A stretch of 64,000 bases of DNA from CAVTWY01 sp963738615 (GCA_963738615.1 CAVTXI010000019.1:992001-1056000), one strand, 5' to 3'; positions 16,968 to 27,793 are shown, counted from the stretch's first letter. Notes: generated from the letters alone by a model not told the origin. Program-made: numbers and translations.

Positions 16968-18983
16968 ATGGCGACGAGCAAGAAGAAGAGCGGCGCATCC
17001 ACGAAGAAGGCGGCGCCTGCCAAGGTGCCGACGACCAGGAGAGTGACCGCGCCGAAGAAGGCTACACCCGCGAAGACGGCACCCACAAAGAAGACGGCAC
17101 CCGCAAAGAAGGCCGTTCTCGCAAAGAAGACCGCGTCTGCGGCCCAAGCCCCGCCGCCCGCCCCGCCGCCTCGCGCACGTCGCGCCACCGCCGCCGTACC
17201 GATCACCCCGGTCACGATCCAGGTCACCGGCCGTCTGCTGACCGACGAGGCGGCGCGCACGCTGCCGTCGATTTTCCAGACCGGTGCCCCCACGCGCAGC
17301 GGCAAGACGGGCGAGCTGCCCATCGACCCCTTCTTCATCGAACCGCACCTGAAGGTCGCGAAGGCGATCGACCTTCGTGCCGCAGCCGGGCGAGACGCCC
17401 GCACCGACGCCGAGAAGAAGCAACTGCTCGACGTGCAGCCCGGCCAATTCGTCGCGATCGAGTCCGACGACGGCCTGGTGCTCTTCACCAGCGGCGCGCG
17501 CCTGGCGCAGATGATCGGCGAACGCATGCCGTCGGCGGTGCAGGGCGGCGTGGTGTCGCTGGACACGGTGGCCGAAGGTGCGGCGCGGCGGTCGGGGCAA
17601 GCCGACTCGCGCAGCGGTCTGCTGTCGAAGATCGCGTCGTTCGCCACGCGCCTGTTGGTGCTCAACGTCGACGATGCCGCTGACCCGGTGATCGAAGCCG
17701 CGAAAGCGTGGCTCGAGAAGCAGGGCGAGAAGGTGCCCGCCGACGCGGCCGAGTGGGGCGCGAGTTGGGTGGGCGCGAAGGCGCTGTCGTACGTGGTCGA
17801 GAAACGCCTGCTGGCCGAACCGGGGCTGTATGCCTTCAAGGGTGAAGGCGAGGGCGAGGACGCGTTGGCGTCGGTCGAGCCCGCAGCGTTGGCCGAAGCC
17901 GTGACGAAGGGGCCGCTGCTGGTCTTCATCCACGGCACCGCGTCGAACACGTTCGCGGCGTACCGCGGGCTGCGCAACGAGCGCGGCGACTGGCAGGCGC
18001 TCGAGAAGCACTACGGCGGGCGCATCTATGCGTTCGAGCACCACACCTTCTCGGCCAGCCCGATCGAGAACGCGAAGCAACTGCTGGGCGCGCTGCCCGG
18101 CGGCGCGCGCGTGCACCTGGTGACGCACTCGCGCGGCGGCATCGTCGGCGACCTGTTGTGCGTCGACTGGACGAAGCAGGACGAAGTCGACCCGCTGGTG
18201 CAGAACCTCGAGCGCCTGGTCACGCCCGCCAACGAAGACGCCGCCGACGGCTTCGAGCGCGCCGACGCCGAAGACCGCCGTGACCTGGCCGAACTGGGCG
18301 TGTTGGCGCGTGGCCGCGGCGTGCGCGTCGAGCGCTACGTGCGCGTGGCGTCGCCGTCGAACGGCACGTTGCTGATGGGGCGCAACTTCGACCTCTTCCT
18401 GAGCGTGCTGCTCAACCTGCTGCAACTCGGCGCCGCATCGGTGGCCGGTGCCGTCGCGGCGGTGCCGCTGCAGATGGCCAAACGTGTGGTGGCCGACCTG
18501 GTGCGCCACCGCGCCAACGCCAATGTGGTGCCGGGCCTGGAAGCGATGCTGCCGCTGTCGTCCACCGCGCGGTTCCTCGCGCAGGCGCCGGTGGCGCCCG
18601 GCTTGTCGCTGGGCATCATCGCGGGCGACATCGAAGGCACGCGGTTGTCGTTGCGCAGACTGGTCGAGTTCTTCACCGACTGGACCTTCTTCGACCGCCA
18701 CGACCACGACCTGGTGGTCGACACCGATTCGATGGACGCAGGCGTGGCGCGCGTGGGTGCGGCCATGGGCGGCGGCACGGCCGCGGTGCTGTTCGACCAG
18801 GGCCCCGAACGTCGACCACATGAGCTACTTCCGCCGCCCGCGCACGCGCACGGCGTTGGTGTCGTGGTTGACGGCGGCGCAGGCGTCGAGCGTGGGCGCG
18901 TTCACGCCGTTGCGCGACCCGCAAGAGGTGAAAGAAGCGCGGTCCGCACGCCGCGCCGCGAACCGCGCTGCAGGCTCGCGTGA
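16968..18983 (+). CDS. Giant hydrolase-CHAT protein, part 1: basic tail and first alpha/beta-hydrolase domain
   Basis: ATG 16968 follows GAGGAG. Residues 1-70 are a Lys/Ala/Pro tail built on KKTAPAKK-type repeats, like histone H1-like or AKP-type bacterial tails that bind nucleic acid or polyanions. A region of about 200 residues without a clear assignment follows. An alpha/beta hydrolase then starts with the oxyanion strand LLVFIHGTASN (about residue 320) and has the nucleophile Ser388 in THSRGG. After about residue 611 (GGGTAAVLFDQGP) one extra C in a four-C run near 18802 throws the frame; residues after that are spurious. The correct continuation is part 2. With parts 2 and 3 restored, the protein would have about 2,086 residues. 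Confidence 0.8.
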   Translation: MATSKKKSGASTKKAAPAKVPTTRRVTAPKKATPAKTAPTKKTAPAKKAVLAKKTASAAQAPPPAPPPRARRATAAVPITPVTIQVTGRLLTDEAARTLPSIFQTGAPTRSGKTGELPIDPFFIEPHLKVAKAIDLRAAAGRDARTDAEKKQLLDVQPGQFVAIESDDGLVLFTSGARLAQMIGERMPSAVQGGVVSLDTVAEGAARRSGQADSRSGLLSKIASFATRLLVLNVDDAADPVIEAAKAWLEKQGEKVPADAAEWGASWVGAKALSYVVEKRLLAEPGLYAFKGEGEGEDALASVEPAALAEAVTKGPLLVFIHGTASNTFAAYRGLRNERGDWQALEKHYGGRIYAFEHHTFSASPIENAKQLLGALPGGARVHLVTHSRGGIVGDLLCVDWTKQDEVDPLVQNLERLVTPANEDAADGFERADAEDRRDLAELGVLARGRGVRVERYVRVASPSNGTLLMGRNFDLFLSVLLNLLQLGAASVAGAVAAVPLQMAKRVVADLVRHRANANVVPGLEAMLPLSSTARFLAQAPVAPGLSLGIIAGDIEGTRLSLRRLVEFFTDWTFFDRHDHDLVVDTDSMDAGVARVGAAMGGGTAAVLFDQGPERRPHELLPPPAHAHGVGVVVDGGAGVERGRVHAVARPARGERSAVRTPRREPRCRLA

Positions 18984-20700
18984 CAAGCCGATCGTCGTCG
19001 TGCTGCCCGGCGTGATGGGCACGTTCTTGAAGAATCCGAAAGACGAACGCCTGTGGACGGGCCTGTCGCAGGCATTGCGCGGCTGCACCCTCGAGCTGCC
19101 GTGGCCCAACGCACAGGGCATCGAGCCCGAGGCGATCTTCGACGACTTCTACGACGACCTGTGTCTGCGCCTCGAGGCAACGCACCGCGTGGAGCGCTTC
19201 GCCTACGACTGGCGGCTGCCGGTGCAGGACCACGCGAAGGACCTGCTCGCGCTGCTGAAGAAGCTGGAGAAGGAACGCGGCAACCAGCCGCTGCGCATCC
19301 TCGCGCACAGCATGGGCGGGCTCGTCGTGCGAGCGATGGCAGCGCAAGATCTGCCTTACTGGAAGAAGCTGCTCGAGATCCCGGGCGCGCGCGTCGTGAT
19401 GCTCGGCACACCGCATCAGGGCTCACACGCCGCCGCGGGCATGATGATTGGCCGGCACGACGTGCTGCGCAAGCTGGCCATCGCGTACAAGGGCAACTCG
19501 CTGCAAGAGCACGTCGACGTCGTCGCCACACTCCCCGGCGCGATGCAACTGATGCCGCGGCGCGAGTTCCTGTCGCAAGGTGTCGATGTCATCCCCGACT
19601 ACCTCGACGCGAACTTCTGGCAGGGCCTGCGCACGGGCCCGGGTGAAGCGCCGAAGGTGGTCGACCGCTTCTTCGGCAACGGCATCGTCGGTGTGCCGTC
19701 GACGAAAGCGATCGAATCCGGCAAGAAGCTGTACGAGCTGGCAGGCTTCGACGCCACCAACCCGTCGATGCCCGGTTCCCACGTGGTGGTCGAGGGCGAG
19801 CGGGTGGCCGAGGTCGACCGGCTGGGCGAGCGCATCGTGATGGTGCTGGGCCGCGCCGACCAAACCCCCATCGGCCTGAAGAAGGACGACGGCGCTTGGC
19901 GCTTGGTCTACACCGCCGACGGCGACGGCACCGTACCGTGGGCGTCCAGCCGCATCCGCGGCATCGGCCGCGCGTACCGCGTCGACGCCGAACACGGCGA
20001 CCTGTGCGCCGATGACCGCTGGTTCGACGCCTACGAAGACATCCTGCTGACCGGCGCCACCACGCGCGCGCAGGCCGAAGGCTGGCCCGAGGCCACCACG
20101 CGCGGCGGCCGCGCCGTGCCGCTGGTGATCGGCGAGCCCGGCCCCGAAACGTGGCCGAACGAAGCGTCGATCATGCGTGCCGCGATGGGCGCCGGAAAGC
20201 GCTCGCGTGAGCACACACGCCGCAAACAGGCGACCGCCGCGGGCTTCGAGCTCGAGGTGACGTGCAGCGCGATGGACCTGCGCGATTCCACGTCACCCGT
20301 GCTGGTCGGCCACTACGAGGGCGACCCGATCGCCGGGGCCGAAAGCACGCTCGACCTGGATGTGGTGAATGGCGAGCTGACGATGCGCCACCACCTGGGC
20401 CAGTACGCCGGCCCGCTCGGCAGCGCAGCTGTGGTCGTGCTCGAAGCCGGCAGCGGCGAGCTTCAGCGCGGCTCGCGCCGTGGTGCCGTGGTGCTGGGAC
20501 TGGGCGAGTTCGGCTCGCTGAGCGCCGGGGGCGTGACGCAGGCGGTGCGCGCGGGTTGTCTGCGATACCTGCTGGCAAGTGTCGACCGCGAGGGCATCTC
20601 AGCCGATGGAGCCGCGGCGGCGACGCAAAGCGCCGCTGCGGCTCGAGTTGTCGAGCCTGCTGCTGGGGCAGAACTCGACCGCCAACATCAGCATCGCTGA
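18820..20700 (+). CDS. Giant hydrolase-CHAT protein, part 2: second, LCAT-like alpha/beta-hydrolase
   Basis: This frame continues the first hydrolase (VDHMSYFRRPRTRTALVSWL) and then holds a second alpha/beta hydrolase. PIVVVLPGVMGTFL resembles the start of LCAT-like lipases/acyltransferases, FAYDWRLP follows, and the nucleophile Ser is in ILAHSMGGLVVRAMA. A candidate acid (DGDGTVPW) and a downstream His (AEHGDL) complete a plausible triad. A beta-rich segment (GLGEFGSLSAGGVTQAVRAG) then leads into the CHAT part. The last residues, about 20600-20700, are probably spurious because the frame moves +1 again there. ATG 18820 could start a separate product, but no clear ribosome binding site is seen. 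Confidence 0.8.
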   Translation: MSYFRRPRTRTALVSWLTAAQASSVGAFTPLRDPQEVKEARSARRAANRAAGSRDKPIVVVLPGVMGTFLKNPKDERLWTGLSQALRGCTLELPWPNAQGIEPEAIFDDFYDDLCLRLEATHRVERFAYDWRLPVQDHAKDLLALLKKLEKERGNQPLRILAHSMGGLVVRAMAAQDLPYWKKLLEIPGARVVMLGTPHQGSHAAAGMMIGRHDVLRKLAIAYKGNSLQEHVDVVATLPGAMQLMPRREFLSQGVDVIPDYLDANFWQGLRTGPGEAPKVVDRFFGNGIVGVPSTKAIESGKKLYELAGFDATNPSMPGSHVVVEGERVAEVDRLGERIVMVLGRADQTPIGLKKDDGAWRLVYTADGDGTVPWASSRIRGIGRAYRVDAEHGDLCADDRWFDAYEDILLTGATTRAQAEGWPEATTRGGRAVPLVIGEPGPETWPNEASIMRAAMGAGKRSREHTRRKQATAAGFELEVTCSAMDLRDSTSPVLVGHYEGDPIAGAESTLDLDVVNGELTMRHHLGQYAGPLGSAAVVVLEAGSGELQRGSRRGAVVLGLGEFGSLSAGGVTQAVRAGCLRYLLASVDREGISADGAAAATQSAAAARVVEPAAGAELDRQHQHR

Positions 20701-23227
20701 TTCGGTGGGCTCGATCGTGCGCGGCGTGGTCGAGGCCAACCTCGAGTTCCAACGCGTGCGCACCAACGCGCGGCAGGCGCTGATCGTGAAGCTCGATCTT
20801 GTCGAGTGGTACCTCGACGCCGCGATCACCGCCACCAAGGCGCTGCGCACCATCGCGAAGTCGATCACCAACGACGAAGGCGAGTACCAGGGCGTGCGCG
20901 TGATCGCCGCGAACGAGCTGCGTCAGTCCGACAGCATGCGGCTGCGCCTCGAGGCGCAGGAACCCTCGGGCTACTGGCCGCGGCTCATCGTCACCGGGCG
21001 CGTCGGCGGAAAGCCGTGGAAGCAGGCGCAAGACCCAGTCGCACAGGCTGCGCAGTCCGCAGCGTCGATGCACGACAGCGACCGCGCCGCACCCGTCGCC
21101 GACAGCCTGCAATTCACGTACCTGTCGCAACGCGCGCGTGCCGAGGCGGTTGTGCTGCACCGTCAGCCGGGGCTGGTCGAGCGCCTGGCGCGGCTGTCGA
21201 TCGAGCAAGAGCGCAGCAACCTCGCGCTGGGGCGCACGCTGTTCCAGCTGATGACGCCGCTCGAGTTCAAAGACACCGCGCGGCAGATGGACCGCCTGGT
21301 GCTGGTCGTCGACGCCTTCACTGCCAACTTCCCGTGGGAGCTGATGGTCGCCGACGAAGAGCCGATGATCGAGAAGACAGCGGTCGTGCGCCAGTTCGAG
21401 AGCCTCACGTGGCGCCAGCGCGCGCGCTCGGCGATGCAGATGACCGCCTACGTGGTCGGTGACCCGTCCACGCGCGACTTCGAGAAGCACTTCACCGGCT
21501 ACGCCAAGATGCCCGAACTGCCCGGCGCGAAAGACGAAGCCGGCATCGTGTCGAAGGCGCTGCGCCAGGGCGGCTTCCAGGTCGAGGAAGCGATCGGCCA
21601 GGACACGAGCGGCATCGACGTCATCCACAAACTCTTCCAGCGCCCGTACCGCGTGGTGCACATCGCCGCGCACGGGATGTTCGACGTCCGCCCCGACGGC
21701 GGCGGCCCCGAAACCGGGCGCACCGGCGTGGTCTTGTCCGACGGCCTGTTCCTCACCGCGGCCGAGATCCGGCAGATGGAGCAGGTGCCCGACCTGGTCT
21801 TCCTCAACTGCTGCAACCTCGGCGTGATGGCCGCCGATTCCAAGCAGGCCGACAACGAGTCGTACCGCCTGGCCGCCAGCATCTCGCGCGAGCTGATCGA
21901 CATGGGCGTGCGCACCGTGGTCGCCGCGGGCTGGCCGGTCGACGACCGCGCCGCGCGCCACTTCGCCAGCGTGTTCTACGAGCAGTTCATCGCGCTGGGG
22001 CGCAACTTCGGTGACGCCATCCAGGCCGCACGCCTCGAGACGTGGAAGTCCTACCCCGAGACCAACACCTGGGGTGCATTCCAGGCGTATGGTGACCCGA
22101 GCTTCATGCTCGATCCGCAGCGCTTGCGTGCGAGCACGTCAACGAAGCCGGCGGGCTTTGCCGCGCCGGAAGAGGCCGTATCGGCGCTCGATCTGTTGGC
22201 CGACGATCTGCGGCGTCCGTCGGGCAAACGTCGGCACGACACGCTCGCCAAGCTCGAGGCCGCGGTCGACCGCGTGTTCAAGCGCTGTCCCGAGCCGTGG
22301 CTCAAGCGCGGGAACATCCTTGCGGCTGCCGCCGGTGTTTACGCCCGCTTCGGCAGCGAAGGCTTTGCCAAGGCGATCGAGCATCACCTGAGTGCCGTCG
22401 GCGCGCCCGCCGACGATCCACGCAGCTACCCGAGCCTGCGCGCGCTCGAACAACTGGCGAATGTCGAAGCGCGCCTGAGCGGCAAGGTAGGCGACAAGGC
22501 CGGTGCCGAGCGCGCGGCGCTGCGGCTCGAGCGCATGGTCGCTGCGCTGTCGAAGGAACCCGGCGCAGCCCTCGCCGACAAGGAGCCACCGACGTCCGAG
22601 CTGTGTGGCTTGGTGGGCCGGTGCTGGAAGGGCCTGGCCGTGAGGGCGCTGAACGAAGCCAAGGACACGAAGGCATCCGGCTCGTCTTCGACTGCGCGCA
22701 CGGCGAGGGGCAAAGGCACGCCGTCAGCCGCCGACACGCAAGCTGCACGCGAGCTGCTCGAGAAGGCGCGCATGTGGTATGCCCGCGGCGACGACCTGCG
22801 CGACAAAGGCCATCTGGGGCGGTATTGCGCGATCAACCATCTGGCGCTGGCCGTTGTCATGGGCGATCCGAAGGGCAACGGCGCCGCGCTCGCCGCGCTG
22901 GCCGCGGCATCGCTGGCCAACTCCGCGAAGGTGTCGATCGACGACCGGGTCTGGGAAGGCTTCATCCCGGCCGACGCCGCGCTGCTGCACGCACTGCTCG
23001 ACCGCAAGCTCGGCGACCGCGCGACCTTCGACGGGCTGTTGAAGCGCTATCGCGACGACCGCAAGGCGCTCTCGGCGTCGGACCAACAGTGGGACTCGGT
23101 GACGACGCAGCCTGCGATGCTGGCGGATCTGACCGAGGTCGAGGGCTGCCCGCCGAAGATCAAGGCGCAGGCGGGGCGGTTGCGCGAGCTGGCGAAGGCG
23201 CTGATGGTGCCGGCCGCTGCGGCTTGA
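20579..23227 (+). CDS. Giant hydrolase-CHAT protein, part 3: CHAT peptidase domain with helical C-terminus
   Basis: This is an 882-residue open frame from GTG 20579. It begins within sequence that joins smoothly to part 2 (RLELSSLLLGQNSTANISIADSV), so it is more likely the C-terminal third of one protein than a separate gene. The CHAT (caspase HetF associated with TPRs) domain lies at about residues 230-520. Its catalytic dyad is visible: His365 in VVHIAAHGMFD and Cys412 in LVFLNCCNLG. VVAAGWPVDD and AFQAYGDPSFML are also typical CHAT blocks. The last 350 residues are helical and may be TPR-like. CHAT proteases in bacteria are activated by partner proteins and cleave specific targets, for example in CRISPR-linked craspase. 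Partner and target here are unknown. Confidence 0.85.
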   Translation: MSTARASQPMEPRRRRKAPLRLELSSLLLGQNSTANISIADSVGSIVRGVVEANLEFQRVRTNARQALIVKLDLVEWYLDAAITATKALRTIAKSITNDEGEYQGVRVIAANELRQSDSMRLRLEAQEPSGYWPRLIVTGRVGGKPWKQAQDPVAQAAQSAASMHDSDRAAPVADSLQFTYLSQRARAEAVVLHRQPGLVERLARLSIEQERSNLALGRTLFQLMTPLEFKDTARQMDRLVLVVDAFTANFPWELMVADEEPMIEKTAVVRQFESLTWRQRARSAMQMTAYVVGDPSTRDFEKHFTGYAKMPELPGAKDEAGIVSKALRQGGFQVEEAIGQDTSGIDVIHKLFQRPYRVVHIAAHGMFDVRPDGGGPETGRTGVVLSDGLFLTAAEIRQMEQVPDLVFLNCCNLGVMAADSKQADNESYRLAASISRELIDMGVRTVVAAGWPVDDRAARHFASVFYEQFIALGRNFGDAIQAARLETWKSYPETNTWGAFQAYGDPSFMLDPQRLRASTSTKPAGFAAPEEAVSALDLLADDLRRPSGKRRHDTLAKLEAAVDRVFKRCPEPWLKRGNILAAAAGVYARFGSEGFAKAIEHHLSAVGAPADDPRSYPSLRALEQLANVEARLSGKVGDKAGAERAALRLERMVAALSKEPGAALADKEPPTSELCGLVGRCWKGLAVRALNEAKDTKASGSSSTARTARGKGTPSAADTQAARELLEKARMWYARGDDLRDKGHLGRYCAINHLALAVVMGDPKGNGAALAALAAASLANSAKVSIDDRVWEGFIPADAALLHALLDRKLGDRATFDGLLKRYRDDRKALSASDQQWDSVTTQPAMLADLTEVEGCPPKIKAQAGRLRELAKALMVPAAAA

Positions 23228-23336
23228 AAGCGCGGCGGCCGAGGCTCGGCGGCCTGAAGCTCGATGGGCGGCAGGCACGCCGCCTGTCGAGGTGACTACG
23301 ATGCGCCCATCGTCACCCCCGACGGAGGCCCGCAAG

Positions 23337-24260
23337 ATGAACCCGCTCACCGCCCTGCTCACCGCAGCCCTGCTGTCCATCGCTGCCGTCACCGCGGCCA
23401 CCACCGCCCACGCTCAACCCGTCCGCGTGGCCTCGAAGATCGACACCGAAGGCGCGCTGCTGGGCAACCTGATCGTGCAGGTGCTCGAGGCCGGCGGCGT
23501 GAAGACGCAGAACCGGGTTTCGCTGGGCAACACCAAGGTCGTGCGCACCGCGCTGGTCGCGGGCGAGATCGATCTGTACCCCGAATACACCGGCAACGGC
23601 GCGTTCTTCCACGCCGACGAGAAGAACGCGGCGTGGAAGCAGCTCGACGCTGGGTATCAGCGCATCAAGTCGCTCGATGCCGACAAGCACAAGCTCGCGT
23701 GGCTGGCGCCCGCGCCGGCCAACAACACCTGGGCGATCGCGCTGCGCAAGGACGTGGCGGCGGCGAACAAGCTTGCGTCACTGGACGACTTCGGCCGCTG
23801 GGTCGCGGGCGGCGGCAAGGTCAAGCTCGCGGCGTCGGCCGAATTCGCCGAGCGCGCCGACGCCTTGCCTGCGTTCCAGACCGCGTACGGCTTCAAGCTC
23901 ACGCAAGACCAGTTGCTGCTGCTGGCCGGTGGCGACACCGCGGCCACGATCAAGGCGGCGGCCGAACAAACCTCGGGCGTCAACGCGGCCATGGCCTACG
24001 GCACCGACGGCCCGCTCGCCGCGCTCGGGCTGGTGGTGCTCGAGGATCCGAAAGGCGTGCAGCCCGTGTACTCGCCTGCGCCGGTGGTTCGCGCCGAGGT
24101 ACTGGCCCGGCAGCCGCAGATCGCCACGCTTCTCGCGCCGTTGTTCAAGACGCTCGACACGCCGACGCTGCAACGGCTGAACGCGCAGATCGCTCTCGAA
24201 GGCAAGGACGCGAAGCAGGTGGCGGCGGCGCATCTGAAGGCGGCGGGGCTGGTGAAGTGA
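23337..24260 (+). CDS. osmF: Osmoprotectant ABC transporter, substrate-binding protein (OsmF/YehZ-like)
   Basis: A 307-residue periplasmic binding protein with a signal peptide (ALLTAALLSIAAVTAATTAHA). The family pattern of choline/glycine-betaine binders is clear: VRVASKIDTEGALLGNLI, GEIDLYPEYTGNGA and the hinge region after it. ATG 23337 follows GACGGAGG and is preferred over an upstream ATG at 23292. It is the first gene of a four-gene set (binding protein, permease, ATPase, permease) with the content of the E. coli yehZYXW (osmF) system. The substrate, glycine betaine or a related compound, is inferred from family only. Confidence 0.87.
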   Translation: MNPLTALLTAALLSIAAVTAATTAHAQPVRVASKIDTEGALLGNLIVQVLEAGGVKTQNRVSLGNTKVVRTALVAGEIDLYPEYTGNGAFFHADEKNAAWKQLDAGYQRIKSLDADKHKLAWLAPAPANNTWAIALRKDVAAANKLASLDDFGRWVAGGGKVKLAASAEFAERADALPAFQTAYGFKLTQDQLLLLAGGDTAATIKAAAEQTSGVNAAMAYGTDGPLAALGLVVLEDPKGVQPVYSPAPVVRAEVLARQPQIATLLAPLFKTLDTPTLQRLNAQIALEGKDAKQVAAAHLKAAGLVK

Positions 24261-24293
24261 CGTGACCTCGAGCCCGCGGGGCGGAGGTTCGTT

Positions 24294-25486
24294 GTGGTAA
24301 GCGCGGCGCCGTGGCTGCGTCATCGCGTGCTGCTCGTGCTTGTGCTCGCGGCTGCGGTGGCGGTGCTGGCGTTGCCCTTCGTGCGCGTGGCGCCGAACCG
24401 GCTGGTGACGGGGCAGGCGCTGGCGTTGGTCGATCTGGCGAGTCCGCTGCGGCACCTGTTGTGGTTGCCGGCCGCGGTGTTCGTGGCCGCGGTGTTGTTC
24501 GCGCCGCTGGCGACACGCAGAGCGGGCGACACGGCGGCGTTCGCTTCGACGACGACGGCGCCTTGGGTCCACGTCGTGGTCACGTTGGCGGCAGCGCTGA
24601 CCCTGGCGCTGCTGACGGCGCTGGCCGGCGATGAAGCCGCGCGCCGATCGGGTTCGCCGACGAGCCTGGTTCGCGTGTCGCTCGGCGCCGGGTTCTGGTG
24701 CCTCGCGCTGCTGGCGTGGCTTGCCGCAGCCGACGCGTTGCAGCGCCTGCACCTCGCGCCCATCGCGCGCACCCTGGCGCTGGTCGCCGTGCTGCTGGCG
24801 CCCGCGCTGATGCTCGCTGCCGGCCAAGTCGACGCGTTGTCGTTGCTGAAGGAGTACGACAACCGTCGCGACGCGTTCGACGCCGCGCTGGTTCGTCATG
24901 TGCAGATCGTGCTTGCCGCGCTGCTGCCCGCGGTTGCGCTGGGCGTGCCGCTGGGTGTGGCCGCGGCACGCAGCCCGGCGCTTGCGCGCCCGCTCTTCGC
25001 GGTGCTGAACGCCGTGCAGACGGTGCCGTCGATCGCGCTCTTCGCGCTGCTGATCGCGCCGCTGGCCGCGATCGGCGTGCGCGGCATCGGCCTGGCGCCC
25101 GCGGCGGTCGCGCTCACGCTCTATGCGCTGTTGCCCATCGTGCATGCCACCGTCGCCGGCCTGGCGCAGGTCAGCGCGGCGGCGGTCGAGGCCGGGCGCG
25201 GCATGGGCATGAGCGCGGCGCAGTTGTTCTGGCGCGTGCGCGCGCCGCTGGCGCTGCCGGTGCTGCTGTCGGGCCTGCGCGTGACCACGGTGCAGTTGAT
25301 CGGCCTGGCGGTCGTGGCCGCGCTGATCGGTGCCGGCGGCTTCGGCGCGCTGGTGTTCCAGGGCCTGGCCAGCAGCGCGATCGACCTGGTGGTGCTGGGC
25401 GTGTTGCCGGTGGTCGCGCTGGCGGTGGTGGTCGATGCCGCGTTCGCGCTGCTCGCCGCGCTGCTGCGCAAAGACGGCATGACGGC

Positions 25487-25490
<4 letters not shown>
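24294..25490 (+). CDS. Osmoprotectant ABC transporter, permease (YehY-like)
   Basis: A 398-residue inner-membrane permease that starts at GTG 24294 after GGCGGAGG. It has several N-terminal transmembrane segments that are extra compared with short permeases, as in YehY, and a C-terminal permease domain with the EAA-type loop contacting the ATPase (VEAGRGMGMSAAQLFWRVRAPLALPVL). It follows the binding-protein gene by 33 bp and its stop overlaps the ATPase start (ATGA). Confidence 0.87.
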
Positions 25491-26481
<991 letters not shown>

Positions 26482-26485
<4 letters not shown>

Positions 26486-27270
26486 CGAACACACCCGCAC
26501 CGCTGCCGCGCTCGATCGCAAGTCGCGTGGGCCGCGACCCGCTGCCTTGGCTGACCGCGTCGCTGGTCGCGCTGGTATTCGCGATGCCCGCGCTCGCGCC
26601 GGTGTTCGCGGCGTTGTTCCCCGCGCTCGACCGTCCGCTGTACACGCAGGAGAGCTTCGCGTCGCTGCTGCTGTCGCACCTGGCGATCGTCGCTGCGTCG
26701 AGCGTCGTCTCGCTGGCGATCGGCGCGGCTGCGGGCGTGTTCGTCACGCGCCGCGCGGGCCGCGAGTTCCGGCCGCTGGTGGAGACGCTGGTCGCGATCG
26801 GCCAGACCGTGCCGCCGGTGGCGGTGCTTGCGCTTGCGGTGCCGTTGATCGGCTTCGGCGCCGTGCCCGCGCTGATCGCGCTGGCGCTGTATGGCCTGCT
26901 GCCGATCGTGCGCGCCACGATCGAAGGCATCGAAAGCGTGCCGCGGGCCGTGCTCGACGCGGCCGACGGCCTGGGCATGAAGCGTTGGCAGCGCCTGCTT
27001 CGTGTCGAGCTGCCGCTGGCGCTGCCGGTGCTGCTGGCCGGCGTGCGCAGTTCGGTGGTCGTGAACATCGGCACCGCGGCCGTGGCCTCGACCGTCGGCG
27101 CCAAGACCCTGGGCTCGCCGATCATCGTCGGCCTGGCCGGCTTCAACACCGCCTACGTGATCCAGGGCGCGGTGGTGGTGGGGCTGCTGGCGGTGGTGGT
27201 GGACCTGGCGTTCGACCGGCTGGGGCGGCGTGTGGGTTCGTGGCGCGTGGGGGGCGAACAGGCGGCATGA
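26482..27270 (+). CDS. Osmoprotectant ABC transporter, second permease (YehW-like)
   Basis: A 262-residue inner-membrane permease. GTG 26482 overlaps the ATPase stop (GTGA). The EAA-type loop reads LDAADGLGMKRWQRLLRVELPLALPVLL and the C-terminal permease helices end with VGLLAVVVDLAFDRLGRR. A second permease subunit with a different sequence shows that the transporter is heterodimeric in the membrane, as in YehWXYZ. It is the last gene of the operon; the next gene is on the other strand. Confidence 0.88.
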
Positions 27271-27336
27271 ACCTTGTTCCGTGTGCTCGCCGTCGTGCCG
27301 GGTCCTCGCGAAGGCGGTGAATGACCAGGCGCCCAG

Positions 27337-27735
27337 CTATTCGTCCACCTCGTACATCCGCTCGAACGCCTCTGCGCTCATCGCGTACGCGTCGCTGCCG
27401 TCCTCGTCATTGCTGACGAGCCAGTCCCCGGCCGCGTAGGCCGTCTGGCCTTCCTTCGTCGCCACGCTGCCAGCCTGCGTTGCACACTGTGCCCACACAT
27501 GGCCGAACTTCTCGTAGCGGCCAGGTGAGACCATGCGATAGGTCTTCGCGAACGACGCCGCATCGACCGTGTAGACGTCACCTGCGTTGTCAACGAGCCA
27601 GTCGCCTTTTTTCGCGAACTGATCGTGGTCCCACTTGCGGTAGTGCAGCCCGGGCGTGTCGATGTCCATACGGACCGCGGTGATCGGCTGGCCAGCCTTG
27701 CGGCGACAGCGCGCGCGTTGGGTCGTGGTGTTCAC
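27337..27735 (-). CDS. Hypothetical protein with two KGDWLVDN-like repeats (PGDYG-like)
   Basis: A 132-residue cytoplasmic protein. The motif KKGDWLVDNAGDVYTVDAASFAKTY is echoed later by YAAGDWLVSNDEDGSDAYAMSAEAFERMY, so two copies of a 40-residue unit are present. The pattern resembles the PGDYG domain of unknown function. The product is acidic at its end. It lies between the osmoprotectant operon (convergent) and glpK on the same strand, 58 bp downstream of glpK. Function is unknown. Confidence 0.65.
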   Translation of the reverse strand: MNTTTQRARCRRKAGQPITAVRMDIDTPGLHYRKWDHDQFAKKGDWLVDNAGDVYTVDAASFAKTYRMVSPGRYEKFGHVWAQCATQAGSVATKEGQTAYAAGDWLVSNDEDGSDAYAMSAEAFERMYEVDE

Positions 27736-27793
27736 GGCTCGATCTTCGGGGCTGCTTCGTCGACCGGCAAGGACGCCGAGGTAACTCCGATCG

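Noticed and set aside
18798..18806. Phase-variable C tract in the CHAT giant gene
   Set aside because: The run is only four C, too short for slipped-strand variation, and similar errors occur elsewhere without runs.
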